A stretch of 64,000 nt of DNA from contig OU612067.1 of assembly GCA_914767715.1 (NCBI GenBank), forward strand, positions 7,812,001-7,876,000. The letters are read 5' to 3'. Under the pieces are notes generated by a model. It had not been told where the DNA came from. It did no database searches and saw nothing but the letters and a program-made list of their open reading frames with translations. A program made the translations under genes and the position numbers. This document shows positions 1 through 13,000 of the stretch, piece by piece (positions within the stretch are counted from its first letter, which is position 1; each line of letters begins with the position of its first letter). This DNA is from Membranipora membranacea (lineage: Eukaryota > Bryozoa > Gymnolaemata > Cheilostomatida > Membraniporidae).

Positions 1-300
1 ACTTATAAGACACCGGATTTATAGGTGAAGCACCTCCCTCGGAAAAAATAAAAATGCTCCAGTTATAAAGCACCCCACAGCTATAAGGCACCCCTTTAAA
101 AATAATTTGACCTCGTTTGGATTCGAACCCGCAACTTACAATTTGATCTGTGTTTACAAGGCAGACCCTCTCAACACTGGGCTATTTGGCATCTCTTATA
201 AATATAAAAATGCTTCAAATGAAAGCCGCGCCTATATGCTCCTCTCTTCTCGCCGCCTTCACTTATAAGTCATGTGACTTATAGGTGAGGTATTACGGTA
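1..300. repeat. Dispersed repeat, copy 1 (tRNA-like core, CTTATAAG ends)
   Basis: Starts with the motif cttataagacacc and ends with acttataggtgaggtattacgg; both ends recur around a second copy at 889-1087. The minus strand of the centre (about 110-200) reads like a tRNA, with a B-box-like ggttcgaatcc (seen as ggattcgaacc) and an anticodon-loop-like cttgtaa that resembles tRNA-Thr. It could be a tRNA-derived SINE or a MITE that captured a tRNA. The left border is at the window edge, so it may be incomplete. Confidence 0.5.
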
Positions 301-469
301 CTACTAAACATCAGAGCATTAACTTTCAAGTTTCATATTAAACCTCCCGAGACATGACCCCAAGCAAAATAATTGCTTTGCTGGAATAGCGTTATCTTTG
401 ATTTGCTATCCACAATCTGGTTTCGACAATTTTATTTCACCTATTAATTTTTTTTCAGATCAGATAATG

Positions 470-885
470 ATTCACTTAAGTTTTGTTGAAATGTTGTTTT
501 TCAGAGGTTTTAGTATGTGTAGAACTGGACTGCTTTTTTCAGAAAACTTTAACATCAAGTTTGTACACAAGTTCTCAAGTTTTAGGACCTTGAGAACTCA
601 AAAATAATACTGGGCCGTTTTTGTGGAAATGTTAAAATTAAGTTCGTACCCGAGTGCGTAACCTTTGACTGAGCTCTTTATTTTAGTTTTTAGGACTTGG
701 AGAACTCAATTATCAGATTAGGCCATTACTTTTGAGAAACTTTATAAATCAAGTTTGTACCAAAAGACTTAAGTTTGGTTTATGTCAGTTGTTTTTCAGA
801 GGTCTTAGGACTGAGAGAACTCACAAAATCATAATTGGGAAGTTACTTTGGAAAATTTTATAAATCGCGAAACGTACCCAAGTAC
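470..885. repeat. Degenerate tandem repeat, about 120-130 bp unit
   Basis: Three diverged units share the string order tttttcagaggttttag, ttaggacttggagaactca, a stretch near gggccgtt, then aatcaagtttgtaccc. A further single piece of the same unit lies at about 1400-1490. No coding potential is seen; short open frames here run across the repeat and are not genes. Confidence 0.55.
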
Positions 886-888
886 TCA

Positions 889-1087
889 CTTATAAGACAC
901 CCCCATTGGGAAAAGTAAAAATGCTCCAGTTATGAAGCACCCATTTGAAAAAAAAAACTGACCTCGATGGGATTCGAATTCTTAATAGACAGTGATTACC
1001 AGGCAGACGCTCTACACGCTGAGCTTTTCAGCCTCGCTTGAAAAGCTGAGCTTTGATACGCGACTTATAGGTGAGGAATTACGGGTA
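889..1087. repeat. Dispersed repeat, copy 2 (tRNA-like core)
   Basis: Begins ctcacttataagacacc and ends gacttataggtgagg, giving short imperfect terminal inverted repeats (tcacYtataag). The inside holds atgctccagttat.aagcaccc, as in copy 1, and a minus-strand tRNA-like segment (about 961-1035) with an A-box-like agctcagcgtg and a B-box-like ttcgaatcc. Shorter than copy 1, so one of the two carries an indel. Confidence 0.5.
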
Positions 1088-1697
1088 GCTTTTTTCTAGA
1101 ATCGAAGCAGTTACCTTTTGTTGTGTCTATCTTAATATATAAACAGTCATCTCAGTTACAAAATCATCTACACAAACAATATAATTGCTTTCAATAACAA
1201 AAATTAAGCATTTTCTTTGAGATTATAATAGCTCCTCAACTTTTTTCAGTTTTTTGCAGCCATGGGGTGGAGGGGCTACTGACTTCCCTATGGAACAGGT
1301 CCAAAACTTACACCTTGGATTTCTATTGTTGAGGATGTTGCCTACTGGAGAAGGTTAATTGCATCTTGAAACCTATTTAGTGGTGCCAGTGTTGTCTTCT
1401 ATTTTAAGTTTGGTTGACTTGAGTTATTTTTTAGAGGTTTTAGGACTTGGAGAATTCAATAATCATACTAAGTCGTTTTTTGCCTCGGGCCATTTTGGGA
1501 CCGAACCGCTAGGGCCATTATTCCTGTGTTTATGGCTCTTTCTAAATTTGTTCACACCGATTTCAGCAAACCCTTTATTGATGACTTCATCTGTCACATA
1601 TTCAGCAAAATATTCATGCATGTCATTCAGTATTAGTAAGAAAATACAATATGGTTGACTGAATCTAGGTAACTGTTGAGAGATCTGGTGAATAGTG

Positions 1698-2545
1698 AAT
1701 TTAATTGATCATCAAGTGACAACTCAATCAACATTAATGCTCATTTTTAAACTTGAGACGTTATCGATCAAGAAAATGAAAAATGAAAGAGTCTTGCTTA
1801 ATAATTCATACTACTAATACACCAGTATTGTATACTCAATGTGTGTTTGACCTGTTTAAAAATTGACTGATATCAATATTAATAATTTTACTGCTTTAAT
1901 ATTCACCTATCTAAGTTTGATCAAAGTTATGTATGAAGCAAATGCATATATGATGCAAATATCTAGAAGAAAATCCATTTTGTAATGATACTTCTATTTT
2001 ATTTACCAGGCAAATTATAAATATATAACAATGATCAATTATTCATCCTATTTATACAGTGAAATGGCACTTGGCCACAATTAACATTTTTAGATATTAT
2101 AACCCTAACTTATGAAGACTAAGTTTAGTTGTTCATTAACTATTCTTAGGAATTTAGATCCCAATTGATCATCAAGTTTCAACTCAATCAACTTTTAAAA
2201 ATTTCAGAAATTTACTTGAGACGTCATGTTATTGATTGAATAAATAAAAAATGAGAGCATCTTGCTCAATTATGCATACTATTCATAAGTCATTATTGTA
2301 CTCAATGGGGTACGGTGACTGATAGAAATATTTTACACTTTCACTGCTTTAATATTCACCTATATGAATAATGACAAAGTGATATAAATGATATAAGAAG
2401 CAAGTGCCTTTATGACGCTCTAAAACTGAATTGGTCTACAATAAAAACAAAATGTATTGATATTATCATTATAAATATAAATCAGTTATCAATTATTCAT
2501 CTAGTTAATACAATTAAATGAAACTTGACCGCAATTAGTTGTTAG
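1698..2545. repeat. Tandem duplication of a ~390 bp AT-rich segment
   Basis: The stretch 1698-2092 is repeated with substitutions and small indels at 2161-2545. Shared anchors in order are attgatcatcaagt.acaactcaatcaac, cttgagacgt, tactgctttaatattcaccta and caattattcatc. The pair lies directly upstream of the secreted lectin-like gene, so it may include its promoter region. No open frame is conserved between the copies. Confidence 0.7.
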
Positions 2546-2616
2546 AAATTGTTGCCTTTAATTTAACATTTTTCATCATTCGATGTTGGTGCATGCATAG
2601 AGAGCAGAGCAGAAAG

Positions 2617-5600
2617 ATGCAGACCAGACTGATTTTGGTTGGATTCTGCTTAATGATATGTGGAATATCCGTGGTAAGTCTCCAATGTTGATTTTCTTTT
2701 TTTTGTTTTTTGCTTCAATGTTTACGGTTTCTGCAAAATAGCTGGTTCATCAACTTCAATCTACGGTATTTGTTTGTTACCAGATAGCAGGGCCATGAAA
2801 TTTTTTTTGAAGATTTTCTACTTTGCTTCCTATTTTGGTGTATGAGCGTAAATTATGAAAAATTATACAAAGGAAAATGAAAGGAAACAGCCCTCTACAT
2901 CTTCATTTGACTGGAAAAAATTATTTCAATCCCTAATATGGATCAGAGTATAAGATAATGCAATGAACTCCCTCTTCCTCAGGAATAACAACACATAGGA
3001 ATTGTGGGTGTGGCCTAGTGTGATGTCCTAGACAATTGGCCTATTTAGTGTCCCTTATAATATAGGCTTAATTGATTAGGTCTATATAGGAGTATTCGGC
3101 TTTCCATTGTGTATGCCACTAAACAATAGAAAATAAACAATAGACTCACTGCATCAAATAACACCAGGGCTTTCATTGGCTGAGAAGGTTCAGTGCCACC
3201 AATTCAGAGCAGAGCAGATCATGTTTCTAAGATTATTGAGGGGTAGTAAGCTGTATTTGATTTATAGTTGATCTCAATTAAATGGGTGTTTACCTGATAA
3301 AAAAACCCACATGTCTCTAAGTGCACTATGACTGAAGATATTTATTGTGAAATTGTATCATTTGTGAAGTATTTTGAAGACAAATTTTTGCTTTTGTGGC
3401 TTGCTATACCCTCACATGGACAATGTTTTGGAAAAGTTAAACATAGCTGATTACCTACAACATGTGCTCTATCCAATGAGCATAGATTGGGGCCCAAGAG
3501 ACCACCCTAACTATATTTTCTGAGCCAAGAAAGAAATAAGCAACAAAATACACACGTGTGTTGATGTTCACATAATCAATAACACTACTATCAGGTATAT
3601 TGGGCAAGTGATGCAGCTGTAGAATGGTAGGGTAAGATGTTTTCTTGAGATATAACTAATAGTCATGAACTCTTTTGTAAGGAATATGGGCTTATTAGCC
3701 ATTTTATTTCATAGATGTAATATTGATTTCCATAGGCGTATTTAACTATCTCGAACTCTCGAATGTTAAAGGCAAGGATGGTTAGAGTGTTCCACCCCCG
3801 AATCAAGCAATGAGGAATTGTCTTCTTTTTCTGTTATTATTATTAGTTGTCCTCTCTTTGTCACTGGACATAAAAGTAAAATTTTGATACGAAATCAGTA
3901 GACTTTTTGTTGTCTATTGACATTCCAAGGTCATCTTAATTAATACTTTGGGATGCAACGAAGTTACAGGAAAATACAGATAGAGCAAATCTCTTCTCCC
4001 TAAAAACTTCCTCATGCTACCCTAATGCTACCCAAATCTCTGGAGTATTGCTCTGTATATATTGTTACCCAGAAAGTCCCTTGACTTTTATCCCTCCAAT
4101 CCTCTCATCATAATAATTGCAGTTGAAGCCTTTTATTCTTCCTCAAAGATGTAAAGTAATGCAATAATGTAAGTAAATTATATACATCATATTTATTCTG
4201 GGGAATGATGTTGATTTTCCAATCTTTAACCTGGAGGTCAACAAGTCACTTACTTACCATTGGAGTTTGTCTGGTTATGTTAATATTCTCTACTCTAACA
4301 ATTTGTTAGAGACTCTAACAAATTTGTTAGAGTCTCTAACAGATGCTTGTCTCCTGAAAAAAATGTTTCCGCTGCGCGGGGCTTTTTTTGTTAGAGAGTT
4401 GACCAGACAGATTAAATACGCCTATGTTGATTTCATCACTTGGCGGCCATTTTGATTTCAACAAATGTCCCAGACATAGCTCAAGCGATACTGTTTGCTG
4501 ATTGGTCAATATCGTCCTGTTGTTATTCCTGAGGAAGTTGGAGTTCATTGGATAATGTTGCATTCAATTTTTTTGTTAATGTCTTTTATCCCATTAAAAC
4601 GTCTGCTGTGCATCAAACAGTAAAACTAAATAATTCTGACCCCAATATATCTCATATTTTTTTCAAGGGAAATATTTTGGTTGAAAAATATCTGAGTCTA
4701 TCAGATGAAAACCAACTATGCCAATCGACAGCGGATGAACAGACTACGGTTGATAGTTTATCACAGTGCATCAGCAGATGTTTGGAGATGGGAGATGCCT
4801 GTATGAAGCTGACTGTCATAAAAGGATCAGAGCAGTGTTTGATATCCTCAAATGTAACCACCCAACAGTGTACCACATCTGATTCTCACACTTTCATTGT
4901 GCGACCAGAGTTGATACCTCAGACACCTGTAACTAGGGCTTTGAATTTACCAGCTTTGATAGGAGCCACAGGAGTCAATATTGCTGCAGGTAATAAATTA
5001 CTGGTGATCAAGTTTATACAGATACAACACTTTTTGTGAAAAATATAATGGATTCTCATAAGAAAATCGGACTTGTTTAATTTTGATTTTAACATTTTTT
5101 ACCCTGTTGGGAAGTGAAATGAACCACAGAATTTAATATTTTATGTTAAATATAAGTTGTTTGTATGAATCCGAATGCACTATTTAATGTAGCATAGCAA
5201 AGAAACACGAATGTGACTCAAGATCAATAAAACATGTTTGCTGTATGAGATCCTACAAATGCTGAAAATGTAATTACATCAGTGTGATTGTTCATTTGAG
5301 TGCACTATTTTGATGACCAGCAGTATAGTGACAATTTTTTTTTTCAATAGCTTAAACGATGATGATTCAAAAAGGTCTTCGAGAGCAAATGATTCATAAA
5401 AAATATTACATAACTTTTTTAGGGGCCAACTAGTTCAAGAGGGTAAATATTCTCGGAGATCAATTTTTATCGAAAAATTCCCCTTATTTCTTGGTACAAA
5501 TCATTTTGATATTAACCTGGCATATTTTAGGTAAGACAATAGCTGAAAACTCTCAACAGTATTCAACATATAAAGCTGAAAATGTTGTAGATGGACTCAC

Positions 5601-6807
5601 TGATCAAGGAGGGAGATCTTGCGGTATGCTATCTCAGGTAAGTGATATCATAGCTTGTATTATGCCTTTCCATATTTTATTATAAAAAATTGGTGTGTTA
5701 CGATTTATGTTTGCAACAGCCAGGCAGGCATCACGAAAGGTCCGTATCCTGCAGATTGAAGCGTTGATTTACAGAATCAAAACTTACCTTTCCAACAGTT
5801 TAAGAAATAACATTATCATAGCGAAAGTTAAAGAGAAACATCAATATCTTGGATCAAAATCGTTTTGAGGTCAAAATCAAACCCTGACCATCCCCAAAGG
5901 GACCCTTCTCAAACCATATCTTTTTAAATTCAATCTACTTTTATCATTTCAGCAAGCATATTTAACAATCGATCTGGAGTCAGTATATGCTGTGCGGTAT
6001 GTGATGATTTGGAACATTAACAGTAGGTATTTTAATGTTGATAGATTAAAAGTGTGATTCAGCCATAAGGATTGCATCAAGTAATTGAACAAATGTAACC
6101 AGCATTCTCCAATTTAATATGCATTTGCTGGCAAATTTATATTAGAGGCCCTTAATTAAGCATAATCTGATAATTAGGTTGTGAATAACAAGTGAAATAC
6201 ACTTACTCTTAACCTTTTCCATCACACAGTCATAATACTGTCATTATCAACAGAATCTAAGGTGCTGAGCAGAACCAAAAGAAAATGGTCTAAAACCAGG
6301 CTACTGTGCCATTTTCAACAAGCACACTGATTGAAACAATTGTCATGATTAAATGGCTGAAGCTATGTGGGCTCTCCACACGCACAGTAGCCTGTGATAT
6401 AAATATTATTCTGACAATTTAGGATGCCAATCCTTCATTTCTGATTGGTTATTAGCCGTTTTGCCAACCAATTAGGCACTAGGGGAGGAAAATTGTATTC
6501 GGAAAAATGCTTTTCAAGAGTTGTTTTCAACTTTCAGATTATTTTCAGAGCATTGAAAGGTCTCTATTGTTATTTTGTTAATTGCATTTCAGCTATGCAG
6601 ATTCAGGACACGGAGGTAACAGTAGCCACTACACTTGAAGGATTAGACAAGGATGAAGCTCTCTGTGGTGTTAGAGTTGGTGAACCTGCTTCAATACCAG
6701 ATACAATAACATGCAGCTCGGTCATGTCTGGACGTTATGTTAGAGTGTTCAGATCAAGTACTGAAAATCATTTTTGTGTGTTTGAGATAGGAGTTTTCAG
6801 TGGTTAG
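2617..6807 (+). CDS. Secreted protein with PAN/apple-like and F5/8C (F-type-lectin-like) domains
   Basis: Five exons: 2617-2673, 4668-4989, 5531-5637, 5953-6022, 6593-6807; phases close to a 256-residue product. Exon 1 encodes a signal peptide (residues 1-19, hydrophobic run LILVGFCLMICG). Exon 2 gives a Cys-rich segment (about 35-105) with spacing CISRCLEMGDACMK then EQC and QQC, like PAN/apple domains. From about residue 120 the product reads NIAAGK...ENVVDG, then LTIDLESVYAV, and ends GRYVRVF...CVFEIGVFSG, the usual start, core strand and C-terminal strand of F5/8C-fold and F-type lectin domains. The classical F-type lectin His...Arg-x-Asp sugar motif is not evident, so fucose binding is unproven. 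A secreted recognition or adhesion role is inference. Exon 4 uses donor gtaggt at 6023; a donor four bases later would break the frame. Confidence 0.72.
4268..4409. repeat. MITE-like element with 36 bp perfect palindrome
   Basis: Lies in intron 1 of the lectin-like gene. Ends are tgtctggt at 4268 and accagaca at 4402-4409 (inverted). The centre, 4305-4340, is a perfect palindrome built from gttagagactctaacaaa and its reverse complement. Small size, inverted ends and AT-rich interior fit a non-autonomous DNA transposon. The rest of intron 1 (2674-4667) shows no other recognisable feature. Confidence 0.5.
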
Positions 6808-7029
6808 CTAGTTGATTGAGCGAGCTGGGAAAGACAATGCCGTGTTGGATTTTTGTAACCAGTTGGGTAGTAATTTTTGTTGCATCTTTGCTCATTGTTT
6901 TTCATTTCATATTTCTTTTAATATCCTCTAAGTTCTCGTTAAAGTACTAGCTACATCACCTCCTACACCTGATAATGGATTTATTAACAGGATCCATCAT
7001 AGGTGTTGGTATTAAACAAAATTAAAAAA

Positions 7030-7290
7030 AAGGTTGATTAAAATCGGATGTCATATCACACGCCTCAATCCGAAGCATGGGCAGCGAAATATTATTTTGC
7101 CTTAATGGCAAGGCCGCAATGTCTGCGCCAGTTTTTGCTCTCAGTTTTCAGGCAGGTCGGAGCACACCTGGGGGCCAACGAAACCCCAGTAAAAGATAGA
7201 CTGCAGAGGGATTCGGACCCACGACCTTCATCACTTGCGTGGTGAAGACGGCGCTCTAACCAACTGAGCTACCTCCTACTCCTATTGAGT
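7030..7290 (-). repeat. tRNA-derived SINE
   Basis: On the minus strand the segment from 7280 down reads tagctcagttggttagagc (RNA polymerase III A box) and, 40 bases on, ggtccgaatcc (B box). The predicted acceptor stem does not pair, so this is not a working tRNA gene. A non-tRNA body follows, containing gcccccaggtgtgctccgac and ggccttgccattaaggc. Related body pieces occur near 17590-17660 and 21300-21440, which supports a dispersed family. Confidence 0.65.
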
Positions 7291-8530
7291 AGTTATAAAA
7301 TAAGTGAAATGGAGTGGTGTGTTCGGAGAGCATCTTATGGGTACAAGGTACAATCGGATATGATGTGGCCTCACTGGCATTGGTTGTTGTTTGGAATGTT
7401 CTGATATGTTTCAGTCTAATTAAATGAGGGCGCTTCAAGCATGTGGTTTTGGGTGCAGCATGCAGTTATGATATGCTTAGGCTTTGCTGGTGATGGTGGT
7501 AGCTTAGAACCTTTTGATAAACAAGTTTACAATTATATGTGGCTCTTATAATTTGATGGCTCTTCAAGAAAGTGGTTTTAGGTGCCATCAGCCAAGCCAT
7601 GAAAGTTGACCTAAATTCTAAGCTAAAACGGCATTTTGTCTAAAGATTGCTCACTTGTCAGTATTTTTTATCCACCTCCCATCTACATTAGAGCGCAAGG
7701 TCATCACCTACAAATATTGTGCGATTTGATCTCCCTTTAGTCAACTGCTTCTGGGTTTGCTGGAGATTCATGTTTGCTGTATCGATCCTGAGTAGTCCCA
7801 ATTCATGGCGGTTGAGGCAACATAGACACCTTTTCAAGTTGGGAGAAAGGAATATGATATTGTACAGTAGCACATGTTAACAACAAGAGTGTTTTGATTC
7901 TCTACGTTTGCATATGTTATCTTTTGTTGGTACAGCTCTATTGATCCTAACTTTCAATAGATGGAATTCTATAGCAATTTGAGAAGATAACTCTTACAAA
8001 CAAACAAATTCGCTGTTTGTAGCGGGCAATATTTGTAGTGCAAAACTATACCAAACATCATGCAATTCTCATTATCACCAACGAGCTGCAATCAATTTGA
8101 TGACTTTGAACAGGAAATAATACAGAAGAACCAAAGCAATATATAGTCTTTCAGCTAGTTCTGCCTAATTATTTCCACACAGAAAACATTCATAGCACTT
8201 CTTGGTAAAAATTGTCACACAAAAAAATGTTGCATAGTCTTGATCCTGAGATAGTTCCCCCGCCTGACGCTAACATTACCTGCTAATTGAAGAGTACTAA
8301 GCTGTGGTTTGATGCTTTTAGATAATCAACTTTCTTCCGATATTGGCTGAAGGTGAATTAAGAGTAAAATTTGATTTTAAGTTGATCGTTTTTAGGGTTA
8401 AAGAGACAGTCCTACTAGGCCATGTTTGGTATGGTTTTTAAGATCTCAGGCTGAAAAGTCATTAGGGCATATGAAATAAAACAGACTGTGAACCTAATGG
8501 CAGTAAAACTGCTGCAAAGTTTGAAAATTG

Positions 8531-8601
8531 GGATCATAGTGGATCATAGTGGATCATAGTGATATATTGCCTCCCCTGACCACTATGATCCACTATGATC
8601 C
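8531..8601. repeat. Triple direct repeat facing its inverted copy
   Basis: Three exact copies of ggatcatagt (8531-8560) are followed after about 20 bases by actatgatcc twice (8582-8601), the exact inverse. A transcript would form a hairpin with a stem of about 20 bp. The surroundings show no gene. Confidence 0.8.
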
Positions 8602-10016
8602 TTTCTAAAATAATTGAAAAAAAACTAATTGCTATTTTCTACAATTTTCATTTTTAAAAAATTTTTATTTGCCCTATGAACTTACAATATTTGATTTACT
8701 GGGGTAATAAATCAAATTTTCTAATAGGACTGACCCTTTAAGTTGGGGAACTATATGAGAATATCCAAAACCTTTATATGACTTTAATACGCATATTGAC
8801 ACTATATTAGAGTCACTTTGATTCTAATTTTTTAGTGTGTGTAGCGCTAGCAATTGCCCCTCATTTTCTGCAATGGCACCTGTGAGTTATCGAAGTCTAG
8901 TGCTCTACCAGCGTAATATGCTACCACTTGTTTCTAATTGTATCGGACCCAACTAGAAAAGAAATGCATTGGTGCCCCTCCTGCACCAGTCCTGCTTGCC
9001 ATGGGCTTACTTTCCTGAATAACCGCCAAGCTGTCTATCATCCCCAACAACATCTGCATTTTTTCCTCAAAAATAGTTGACAGCTAAGCCTAGGAGACCT
9101 AATGAAAGAACTGACTCTTTGGTTGTCAATGGTTGCATCCATACCTGAGTATCGCCTGTAACGACTTAATGACACAAATTAGTCTTATGAAAGAAGGGGC
9201 AACCTAACCTGTAAGAAAAATGATAGTATTGCAAGGAACTTTGCCTGCCCATCTCCTCAACAAAGCTTGTCGAGACAGGCTATTCTGAAAACCAAAATTG
9301 GTAAAAACTACAGAATCTACTCTTTTTCCACAGAAATAGTTAACTATTGGGTGGAATTGGGTGGTTGATAATGTAATGCCACTAACTCGCAATGGAGCCT
9401 TCTGAGCACTTAGACTGATGCCAACCCTGAATTAGACAGTGTTGAATATCTTTGTCATGAGAGGATCATTCCCAACCAGAATGAAGCACAATCGAGGATT
9501 GCTGTTATCAACAGGGTCAGCATTAGGTGAGCCTAACCTTTACCTCAACCAGGCGCTGCCTGCAGGATATAAATTTTATGTAGTGTAGTGTTTTTAACCC
9601 TGCTGCTGGACTTTCCAAGTGCTTTGCAACAAGAATTTGGTTAATCAAATATTATTGCGTATATCAAAGTAAAATTACATATACATACAACCAATCAATC
9701 GGACCAAACTAACAAGGCTATATAAAGGCCATTTCAGGCCTTTTATATGACAAATCAATGAGTTCCAAAAAGCTTCTGCTAGATTAATTAGAATTAAAAT
9801 AGAGAAGAGAGAAAGATTATTTTAAATAACTGTTTGATTTCATAAATTAAATGGGACGCAAATATAAAATCTTATATCACTTTTAGGCTCACAATACGAG
9901 AACTGTTGAATACATACACAAATTTATCATGAATCATCACTTGAGTAGCTGCATTCAGGTGGAGCAAAATCTGATGCCGGAAATAACATCGACTGAAGGT
10001 AGAAAATCATCATGCT

Positions 10017-13000
10017 TTAGTCTATTGTGAATTCCTTAGGACAAGCCAGTCTAACTTTCTCACAGGTGAGCGGAGAATCAAACCTGAACCTTTTACTCAA
10101 ACCTGCTGCCTCTCTCGCAGACTCGATGGCTGACTTAGCGGCAAAGAAAACAGAACCTGCCAGGAACAGCGGTGGCTCTCCGACACCCTAAACAATAACA
10201 AAACAGCCATAGTAATCACTTCAGGTGGCACCTCCTTGAAACTTGTTGGCAACAAAAGACTACTGCAACGCTTCTGACCCAACAAAGGTTTCCAGGCTGC
10301 ATGTTCCTCCTCTTGTTCAATTCGAAGCACTTTCAGTTGCCCTTATTTTGAGTAGATAAGATTTGCGCTTACCCGCAAATCTAGACTCCCTGCTGGAGAG
10401 GGAGTGAACCATTGAAAATTAATGCTAGTATATTCAGTCTACTGATTACCCAAACATTCTGTACAATGGCTTGAAAGGCTAAAAAAAACTAGTAGACAGG
10501 GTAAGGTACCTTTGAGCCATAGACTGCTTTCTCGTTCACTGAATCTTCTAAGAGGGCTACATTGAACTGCTTTGGTATATCGTGTAGTGTTGGAATCTTG
10601 TAGGACCCTGGCCCAGTACTCAAAGTGACACCATTTCCGTCTATCTGCAATACAAATGTTTTGAGATCATGTGAGTTATTCTTAGTTACTCCATTATGTA
10701 GATAAGGTTTCTTGATCACTTAGTCTCTACTAGCCTAGTATGATTTAAAGGATAGATTAAAAAACTTTGACCTGTTTCTCTCTGTTTAATTATTTGATTT
10801 ACGAGGATACTAATGTTGTACCTTCACATCTTCCAAGCAGAAAAGGCCATAGCCTTGAATGAATGCTCCCTCTATCTGTCCAACATCTATTGCGGGGTTT
10901 ATACTCTTACCCGCATCAAACACAACATCAGACCTCAGAACCTGCATTACAATAACCATCAACAATGAAACATATCTATACATGTATTTATGTATGTTTG
11001 TATGTATATACATTTATAAATATATATATATATATATATATAATCAACCTTATCTGCCGATCAAGTTGTTGGGTATAAAATATAAGAACATGCAAAATAT
11101 AGTGACTGAAAAATCAAGCGGAATATGTTGGTGTTGTTTGCTGTAGGTTTTGAGCTGGTTTTTTTATATAAGGCACTTTTGAATGTCCCACAATGCAATT
11201 TTCTGTCAATATCAGTTCTGAAGTTATCTCCCTTACCTTATGAGCACCAGTTGTACAGTCAACCTCTACTTCACTAACTGCAGCTCCATAAGAGAAATAA
11301 GTAACAAAAAGGCCTGTACCTGTACCTTCCCAGTCTAAACTTACGATATCGGGTGTTCTGTTAACAATATGTATTTTGTTGATTTTTTGTCAGGGATTTG
11401 AAGAGAAGGAGTCTTTTATTATCTTTGTCACGGCCAAGAGAAACATAACATGTTGTGCATTGATTTTCAAGCATGTTGAATGATAGGCAGTACCGTAATG
11501 ACGCTGTTACGAGGGTTGTCTTCTGAGAGTCACAAATTAGATTTCGTAATAGAGACTACCTAGTTAACTTACCTGTAAAACCCGGCAGCAGACAGTGATA
11601 TTCTCATCATAAAGGCAGCACCGATACACTGCTCCCAGGGTGCACCTGGCATCATCTGTTTCACAGGTCCCAACCTCTTGTTAAGAATCTCACAGGCATT
11701 CTGAATATCATAAAAGTCATCAGTGGATAATGATAGATCTCCAGTCACTAGAAGTCACTAATGTGAGTTCAGAAAAGCAGCCTGATGTATTTTGGTGAAT
11801 ATTGCATTTGATTCATGTGGTGGGACTGGTTCGCAGGTATGTAACTTGTGCCTGACTCAGCAGACTTTGAGTAGCCAACCTTAAGAAATTATTGACGTAC
11901 TCACATACACATACTACTACAACATAAATAAGCACAGATAGCTAGTTCTAGTACAAGTACAAGTACAACTACATACCAGTACAGCAGATCCGTTCAACAC
12001 AGATGTACTGCTGTTAGCTGTCCATATGCCATTCGGTACTCTGTCTGTAGACATATCATGAAGACGGATCTTACTGGAAGGGATACCCAAAGCCTTGTCG
12101 GATCGAGAAAGATCACGACAGTTCACTGCTGGCAGAGTTCATATGAGATTACTTTATAATACTGAATGCAGTTTTTCGGCAGTTTGATGATTTTATTACT
12201 GAACTACACCCTGGGGCAAATGCCCCAGGCAACTGATAAATTGCAACGCCAAGTTGTAACTAAATCTTCCGAGCAAAAACCACTGTTCTTTATACCGACC
12301 TGTATAAATAGGTCGTAAAAATAGAAACAGGTGGGATGATACGTCATCATTTTGATGGCCAACCTCGCATTTAGATGGTAATAAATGTGCAAAAAATGGA
12401 AGTAAATGCTGAAGAGTATAACAATTAATCAGATTAGGACCATGGCAACCATGACAGTACAATATACAATGCCTAACTTCATGTAGAGTCATGCACCTAG
12501 GCGTGTCACATACAGTGTATGTGACACATGCACCCCCCTGGTTGCGATCGTCCTCGATCGCTTTAACTGGTTCAAAAAACATTATAGCTTATGTCACACA
12601 AGGATAATCATTGCAATATAAAATTTAAAACCTCAAAATCTACTGAAATACAAAAAAATCAAAAATGTCATGCATAAAAGACGGCCATAACAAAATCATG
12701 ACATTCCCTTCCAAGGCTGAAGAACCTTAACAACTGCTTCAGGTCCATTAACAAAAAAAATATATCCCACTTTCCTCTCAACTCTGGATCTAAGAACCTA
12801 AGCTTTGCTTAGATTACTGGACAGACGAAGGTATAAAATTCATGAAATATTATAATGCTGCTTTCCTGCACAACTATCATTAAAAAATCGGCATCGCAGG
12901 AAATCCAAACGGTAAATATATAAATTGCATGATCAAGGTTGTGTCGATGGTAATAATATCAAATAATTCCTTACATCCTAACTAATACAGTGACCATATT

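Larger units (their letters stand above)
6808..10016. other. Intergenic stretch between lectin-like gene and copy A 3' end
   Basis: No gene recognised. It holds a tRNA-derived SINE at 7030-7290 and a short repeat hairpin at 8531-8601, described separately. The remainder is AT-rich unique-looking DNA with only short chance open frames. The 3' UTR of the minus-strand molybdo-flavoenzyme gene should lie at its right edge. Confidence 0.5.

Noticed and set aside
110-200. A tRNA-Thr gene
   Set aside because: Anticodon and acceptor stems are poorly paired and the sequence sits inside a repeat with a second copy.
6023-6030. Alternative donor gtattt at 6027 for lectin gene exon 4
   Set aside because: It would put the last exon in a frame with an early stop; donor gtaggt at 6023 keeps the conserved C-terminal strand.
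7203-7280. A functional tRNA gene on the minus strand
   Set aside because: A and B boxes are good but the acceptor arms do not pair and a SINE body follows.
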